The notes below the pieces were generated by a model that was given only the letters and a program-made list of their open reading frames with translations, was not told where the DNA came from and made no database searches. This document shows positions 5,077-8,459 of a DNA stretch of 8,459 nucleotides, in pieces (positions within the stretch are counted from its first letter, which is position 1; each line of letters begins with the position of its first letter). A program made the position numbers and the translations under genes. The stretch covers positions 1-8,459 of the forward strand of contig JAQVZK010000091.1 of the NCBI GenBank assembly GCA_028708195.1, given 5' to 3'. This stretch comes from Desulfovibrio sp. (lineage in GTDB: Bacteria; Desulfobacterota; Desulfovibrionia; Desulfovibrionales; Desulfovibrionaceae).

Positions 5077-5997
5077 TTACGGCTTTTTGGGTTCTTTGGT
5101 CAGGTCGTCGGTGCTTTCTTTGGCGTGACGCACAAGAATGGCGGCTGCGCCGGGCGTTTCGCCCAGGCCCTTCAGGTGGGCGTCAACCTTGATGCCCGCA
5201 GCCTTGAGCTGGTTGGCCCAGGAGTCGTCCTCGTCACCCGCAAGGTCGTTGCGGGCGTGGTCGCCAGCAACCATCATCAGAGGGGCCACGACCACATGCT
5301 TGATCCTGGCGGCCTTGAGGTTTTTGAGCATGTCGTCAAAATTGCGCGCGCCCTCTACTGTGGCCATATGAATATTTTTATCGCCAGCCTTAAACACAGC
5401 GCACACGCCCTCAAAGGCCAGGTCGGCGCGGCCGTGGCTCTGCCCGTGGCCCATAAGCACAAGGGCGGAATTTTTGCCGCGAGCGCTCTTGGTGTCAGCC
5501 TCAATGACGGCAAGCAGCTCCTTGGCGTCAGCCTTGGATTCCAGCAGCGGGCGGCCCATAAAAACAGCCTCAAAGCGGCCGGGGTTTTTGCTTACGTCAA
5601 GCAGCACGGCGCGTTCCAGAGCCGTAAACTCCTCACCGGCCAAAACGTGCAGAGACTGCACGCGCACAACCTTCACGCCGTCCTTGGCCAACTGGGCCAG
5701 GCCGTCGCTGATGCCGCCCACAGGCCGGCCCTGTTCGGCCAGTTTTTTACGGATGATCTGCGAGGTGTAGGCCCAAACCACAGGCGCGCCGGGAAAAGCT
5801 TTTTTAAATTCCGCATCCACCGCTGTGAAGGCGGGCTGGGCTTCAGGAACGCTGGTGCCAAAGGCCGCCAGCAAGATGCCTTGCTTGGGTTCGGTGTTTT
5901 CGGCGGCGTGGCTTGTGCCGCACAGGTTGAGCGCCGCGAGCAGCAGCAGGACGAAAAGCAGTGGGCGAAGCCCGAAATGTGACAGGGTGCGTGGCAT
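5077..5997 (-). CDS. cbiK: Exported CbiK-type sirohydrochlorin cobaltochelatase
   Basis: This class II (ATP-independent) chelatase inserts Co2+ into sirohydrochlorin in the oxygen-independent cobalamin pathway; related enzymes can also insert Fe2+ to give siroheme. I placed the start at 5997 (MPRTLSHFG, 306 residues) because GAGGAGGTT lies just upstream and because it begins a signal peptide. That peptide has a hydrophobic core at about 11-26 and cleavage near TSHA-AE (about 31). Core motifs: LLAAFGTS (42-49), YTSQIIRKKL (77-86), QSLHVLAGEE with Glu123, MGHGQSH with His184, and MMVAGDHARND with His247. Aligned from memory with Salmonella CbiK, Glu123, His184 and His247 match metal-site residues Glu89, His145 and His207. 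The signal peptide points to the periplasmic CbiK variant known from Desulfovibrio, a haem-binding tetramer proposed to have a role other than cytoplasmic cobalamin synthesis. The last residues (TKEPKKP) are a polar tail. No other cobalamin gene is in the window; a riboswitch-like leader precedes it. Confidence 0.93.
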   Translation of the reverse strand: MPRTLSHFGLRPLLFVLLLLAALNLCGTSHAAENTEPKQGILLAAFGTSVPEAQPAFTAVDAEFKKAFPGAPVVWAYTSQIIRKKLAEQGRPVGGISDGLAQLAKDGVKVVRVQSLHVLAGEEFTALERAVLLDVSKNPGRFEAVFMGRPLLESKADAKELLAVIEADTKSARGKNSALVLMGHGQSHGRADLAFEGVCAVFKAGDKNIHMATVEGARNFDDMLKNLKAARIKHVVVAPLMMVAGDHARNDLAGDEDDSWANQLKAAGIKVDAHLKGLGETPGAAAILVRHAKESTDDLTKEPKKP

Positions 5998-6095
5998 GGC
6001 AACCTCCTCAATGTCGCGTTGAAAGGTTCGCAAAAGGGCTTTGGCCCCGGCGGGTGTTCGGACTTGAGGGTTGTGGGGCTGTGGGCCCGCGCCTT

Positions 6096-6240
6096 GGTTT
6101 CGCCTTCACCGCTTGCGCGATTGGCTGTCAAACGCCGCTCACCTTGAGCGGGCGAAAAGAAACCTTGTCCCCTCTTACCGCAGCGCGACTGTTTTCGATT
6201 TTCACGAAATTCCCCGCCAAAGGGGTACAGGACAACAGGG
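6096..6240 (-). ncRNA. Putative divergent cobalamin riboswitch in the cbiK leader
   Basis: On the minus strand, positions 6215-6174 read GGGGAA, then TTTCG-TGAAAAT-CGAAA (a perfect 5-bp P4-like helix), then ACAGTCGCGCTGCGGTAAG. This closely follows the conserved cobalamin (adenosylcobalamin) riboswitch core GGGAA..GGTG.AA.TCC..AC.G.C.CGC..C.GT.A. The last part is nearly the same as the E. coli btuB leader as I remember it. The 5' arm of P4 has CG where GG is usual, and the partner strand compensates. Downstream are a CCGCTC/GAGCGG hairpin (6151-6135) and a helix GGTTTC..CGCC with GGCGAAACC (6104-6096). The B12 box (AG.CAGGA.ACC.GCC) is poorly preserved: only AGCCA near 6126-6121 is recognisable, and CCCC before the core could pair with GGGG. 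It ends about 100 bases before the cbiK ATG. Ligand binding is therefore less certain than the homology. Confidence 0.6.
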
Positions 6241-6282
6241 GCCGCCAAATGTCAAGATGGTCAGGCGCTTGCAGGGCAAGGT

Positions 6283-6305
6283 GCCCCCCAGCCCTTTAGG
6301 GGGGC
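6283..6305. repeat. Inverted repeat between cbiK leader and rpsA
   Basis: GCCCCCC (6283-6289) and GGGGGGC (6299-6305) form a 7-bp G/C-run stem with a 9-base loop. It lies in the divergent cbiK-rpsA interval, upstream of the rpsA promoter candidate. It could form in a cbiK-side transcript only if that starts further right. No T-run follows on either strand. Confidence 0.35.
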
Positions 6306-6345
6306 CGCTTTGTGGCTTAATTGGCCGATCTGGGCGTAATTTCTC

Positions 6346-6374
6346 TTGTTCTTCCGGCAAATTTCTGGTACATA
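6346..6374 (+). promoter_or_regulatory. Candidate sigma70 promoter for rpsA
   Basis: TTGTTC (6346-6351) and TACATA (6369-6374) are separated by 17 bases, in a suitable position 47 bases before the rpsA ATG. Both boxes are imperfect. TATAAA at 6386-6391 is a better -10 by sequence, but has no good -35 partner and would leave a very short leader. Confidence 0.3.
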
Positions 6375-6420
6375 TGCGGCCTCCCTATAAAAAGGGAAAT
6401 CATGTTTGGAGGCTGGACAT

Positions 6421-8133
6421 ATGGCAGGCTTGGAAACCGGGCACGAAACCGAAATGAATTTCGAGAGTGCTCTCGAAAACTACCTCACTTCCGATTTTGG
6501 CGACCTTGAAGAAGGCTCTATCACCAAGGGCGAAATCGTTCGCGTGGACGAAGACAATGTATTGGTGGACGTGAACTTCAAGTCCGAGGGGCAGATTCCC
6601 GCGGCTGAATTCCGCGATCCCGCTGGTAACATGGTCGTCGCCGTGGGCGACAAGGTGGACGTGTACGTTGTTCGCAAGAACGAAAACGACGGCACCATTA
6701 CCCTTTCTTTTGAAAAGGCCAAACGCATGCAGGTCTTCGATCAGCTCGAAGACGTGCAGGAAAACAACAGGGTCATCACCGGCCACATCGTACGTCGCAT
6801 CAAGGGCGGCTACACTGTGGACATCGGCGGAGTCGAGGCATTTTTGCCCGGTTCTCATGTGGATCTGCGCCCCGTGCCGGATATGGACGCCCTGGTCAAC
6901 CAGGAGTTCGAGTTCCGCGTGCTCAAGATCAACCGTCGCCGCAGCAACGTCATTGTTTCGCGCCGCGTGTTGCTTGAAGAAGAGCGCGATTCCAAGCGCC
7001 AGGATCTGCTGCGCACCCTCGAAGAAAACCAGACTGTGCAGGGCAAGGCCAAAAACATCACCGAATACGGCGTGTTTGTTGACCTGGGCGGCCTCGACGG
7101 CCTGCTGCACATCACTGATATGAGCTGGAAGCGCATTCGCCATCCCAAGGAAATGATCACCATCGGTCAGGAACTGACCCTCAAGGTGCTCTCCTTTGAC
7201 CGCGACAACAACAAGGTCTCCCTGGGCCTGAAGCAGCTCGTGCCCGATCCGTGGCAGGACATCTCTGCCCGCTTCCCCGAAGGTGCCAAGTGCTCCGGCA
7301 AGGTCACCAATTTGGTTGACTACGGCGCCTTTGTTGAACTGGAAGCCGGCGTTGAAGGCCTTGTGCACATTTCTGAAATGTCCTGGACCCGCAAGCTGCG
7401 TCATCCCTCCCAGATGGTTCACACCGGCGACGAAGTCGAAGTGGTCATCCTGGGTGTTGACGGCGACAAGAAGCGCATCAGCCTCGGCATGAAGCAGGTG
7501 CGACCCAATCCTTGGGAACTGGTGGCTGAGCGCTATCCTGAAGGCACCATTCTTGAAGGCGTTATCAAGAACATCACCGAATTTGGCATGTTCATTGGTA
7601 TCGAAGACGGCATCGACGGCCTGATTCACGTATCCGATATTTCCTGGACCAAGAAGGTGCGTCATCCCAACGAAATGTACAAGGTTGGCGACACCGTGCA
7701 GGCCAAAGTGCTTACCGTTGATCAGGAAAGCGAAAAGTTCACCCTCGGCGTCAAGCAGCTGGTGGACGATCCCTGGGGCCATGTGCCCACCACCTACCCC
7801 GTGGGCTGCACCATCAAGGGTATCGTGACCAACATCACCGACTTCGGCCTCTTTGTTGAAGTGGAAGAAGGCATTGAAGGTCTGGTGCACGTTTCTGAGC
7901 TGTCCGGCAAAAAGGTCAAAACCCCTGCCGAAATCTACAAAGAAGGACAGGAAATCCAGGCCAAGGTCATTCACGTCAGCGCTGAAGAGCGCCGCCTCGG
8001 CTTGTCCATCAAGCAGATCAAGGACGAAGAAGACCGCCGCAAGCCCAAGGAATTCCACTCCGGACCGCAAGAATCCGGACAGAGCCTGGGCGACCTGCTC
8101 AAGCAGAAGTTTGAAGAAAGCGAAAACAGCTAG
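6421..8133 (+). CDS. rpsA: 30S ribosomal protein S1, six S1 domains
   Basis: S1 binds mRNA and helps the 30S subunit start translation. The product has 570 residues, within the usual range for proteobacterial six-domain S1. The start at 6421 (MAGLETGHE) follows GGAGG (6408-6412) by eight bases; the in-frame TTG at 6406 overlaps that site and is rejected. S1 domains lie at about 32-97, 115-181, 202-271, 287-358, 374-445 and 461-532. Domains 1-2 are the divergent ribosome-docking type, with the acidic N-terminus DFGDLEEGSITKGEIVRV. Domains 3-6 are close repeats with the RNA-binding signature ITEYGVFVDL / DYGAFVEL / EFGMFIGI / DFGLFVEV, followed by DGLLHITDMSW-type motifs. The C-terminal tail (533-570) is charged and ends in EESENS. 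It is monocistronic, with its own terminator. Autogenous repression by S1 binding its leader is known in E. coli, but no such structure is obvious in this short leader. Confidence 0.97.
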   Translation: MAGLETGHETEMNFESALENYLTSDFGDLEEGSITKGEIVRVDEDNVLVDVNFKSEGQIPAAEFRDPAGNMVVAVGDKVDVYVVRKNENDGTITLSFEKAKRMQVFDQLEDVQENNRVITGHIVRRIKGGYTVDIGGVEAFLPGSHVDLRPVPDMDALVNQEFEFRVLKINRRRSNVIVSRRVLLEEERDSKRQDLLRTLEENQTVQGKAKNITEYGVFVDLGGLDGLLHITDMSWKRIRHPKEMITIGQELTLKVLSFDRDNNKVSLGLKQLVPDPWQDISARFPEGAKCSGKVTNLVDYGAFVELEAGVEGLVHISEMSWTRKLRHPSQMVHTGDEVEVVILGVDGDKKRISLGMKQVRPNPWELVAERYPEGTILEGVIKNITEFGMFIGIEDGIDGLIHVSDISWTKKVRHPNEMYKVGDTVQAKVLTVDQESEKFTLGVKQLVDDPWGHVPTTYPVGCTIKGIVTNITDFGLFVEVEEGIEGLVHVSELSGKKVKTPAEIYKEGQEIQAKVIHVSAEERRLGLSIKQIKDEEDRRKPKEFHSGPQESGQSLGDLLKQKFEESENS

Positions 8134-8154
8134 TCTGTTTTTAGAATACGATGC

Positions 8155-8185
8155 AAAGGGCGCTTCCTGTGGGAGCGCCCTTTTT
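8155..8185 (+). terminator. Intrinsic terminator of rpsA
   Basis: AAAGGGCGCTTCC (8155-8167) pairs with GGGAGCGCCCTTT (8171-8183) with one G-U pair and a TGT loop, ending in TTTTT. It sits 21 bases after the rpsA stop. This is the clearest intrinsic terminator in the window. Confidence 0.93.
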
Positions 8186-8345
8186 GTATCAATCGATTAC
8201 CGGAATATCTGGCGAGTAACGCGGTTGTGATGTACTGTGCTAAAGATATGCACATACGCTTTTGTTTATGGTGCTGCTGTTTTGCCTGTAGACCATATCG
8301 TGCAAAGTTCCGTCACTAAAAATACCCGCAGGCCGGAAATACTAT

Positions 8346-8459
8346 ATGAGTAATTTCAACGCGTTCAATCTGAACATGGTGCTGGACATGCTGCCCAACG
8401 CCATCTTTCTTAAAAACGAAAATCTCCAGTATGTTTTTGTGAACAAAGCGTATGAAAAG
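8346..8459 (+). CDS. PAS-domain protein, N-terminus only (likely sensor or signalling protein)
   Basis: Thirty-eight codons run to the right edge. The start is ATG at 8346 (MSNFNAFNLN); the ribosome site is weak (GGA, about 8 bases upstream). Residues 11-38 read as the opening of a PAS domain: MVLDMLPNAIFLKNENLQYV followed by FVNKAYEK, the usual LD.LP..IF.KD....Y.FVN.A.E pattern. PAS domains at this position often lead into histidine kinase, GGDEF or sigma54-activator domains, but the rest is outside the window, so the output cannot be named. The 160 bases between the rpsA terminator and this start form its promoter region. TTGTGA (8225-8230) with TATGCA 16 bases later is a weak sigma70 candidate. 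Confidence 0.75.
   Translation, partial: MSNFNAFNLNMVLDMLPNAIFLKNENLQYVFVNKAYEK

Noticed and set aside
4942..5982. A 346-codon + strand open frame opposite cbiK
   Set aside because: It is the complement of a GC-rich coding gene. The minus-strand product has a signal peptide and all CbiK motifs, while the + strand product has no recognisable domain.
6402..6509. Small ORF starting at ATG 6402 and overlapping the rpsA start in another frame
   Set aside because: Only a weak GGGAA lies upstream, the peptide is unremarkable, and it runs through the rpsA ribosome site. A translational-coupling role is conceivable but unsupported.
6400..8070. A 556-codon open frame antisense to almost all of rpsA
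   Set aside because: It mirrors the repetitive codon use of the S1 domains, has no ribosome site of its own, and its product shows only periodic S1-complement patterns. rpsA on the + strand is unambiguous.
1..8459. CRISPR arrays, transposases, phage or toxin-antitoxin genes
   Set aside because: No spaced direct repeats, no mobile-element proteins and no toxin-antitoxin-like pair are visible. The two small genes at 1713 and 2307 both carry signal peptides and are paralogues, which does not fit a toxin-antitoxin pair.

Overview
The window looks like a piece of a Desulfovibrionaceae chromosome (Desulfovibrio or a close relative). This is an inference from three things: a sirohydrochlorin cobaltochelatase carrying a signal peptide, as known for the periplasmic CbiK of Desulfovibrio; moderately GC-rich DNA with strong GGAGG-type ribosome binding sites; and a long C/G-run palindrome in an intergenic gap of a kind I associate with this group. 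There is no rRNA or tRNA gene, CRISPR array, transposase or phage gene. It reads as ordinary core and semi-core chromosome with some unusual non-coding structure.

Left part (1-2792, all + strand). The window opens in the C-terminal domain of an AMP-forming acyl-CoA synthetase. Next comes an SppA-type signal peptide peptidase with an unusual Pro/Ala/Cys-rich cytoplasmic tail. After a gap holding two mutually exclusive RNA pairings come two small exported proteins that are clearly paralogues of each other (1713-2216 and 2307-2792); I do not recognise their family.

Middle part (2793-5076). A gene-free gap carries a perfect 13-bp terminator-like hairpin followed directly by a larger 14-bp palindrome. 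Next is a small polytopic membrane protein (3158-3727, +), convergent with a YheO/DauR-like PAS-HTH transcription regulator (3828-4604, -). The 472-base gap upstream of the regulator holds two terminator-like hairpins for cbiK, a GC palindrome and a 7-bp tandem repeat in the regulator's leader.

Right part (5077-8459). cbiK (-) encodes an exported CbiK-type sirohydrochlorin cobaltochelatase. Its leader contains a sequence closely resembling the cobalamin riboswitch core, but with a poor B12 box. Divergent from it is rpsA (+), ribosomal protein S1 with six S1 domains, ending in a strong intrinsic terminator. The window closes with the first 38 codons of a PAS-domain protein.

The genes do not form one pathway. 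The best-supported functional link is cbiK with its putative cobalamin-sensing leader, which would couple corrinoid status to a metal-insertion step. SppA and the two small exported proteins share a cell-envelope theme but need not work together. I see no clear previously undescribed multi-gene system. The most worthwhile items are the divergent riboswitch, the exported-protein pair, and the switch-like intergenic RNA at 1582-1696.
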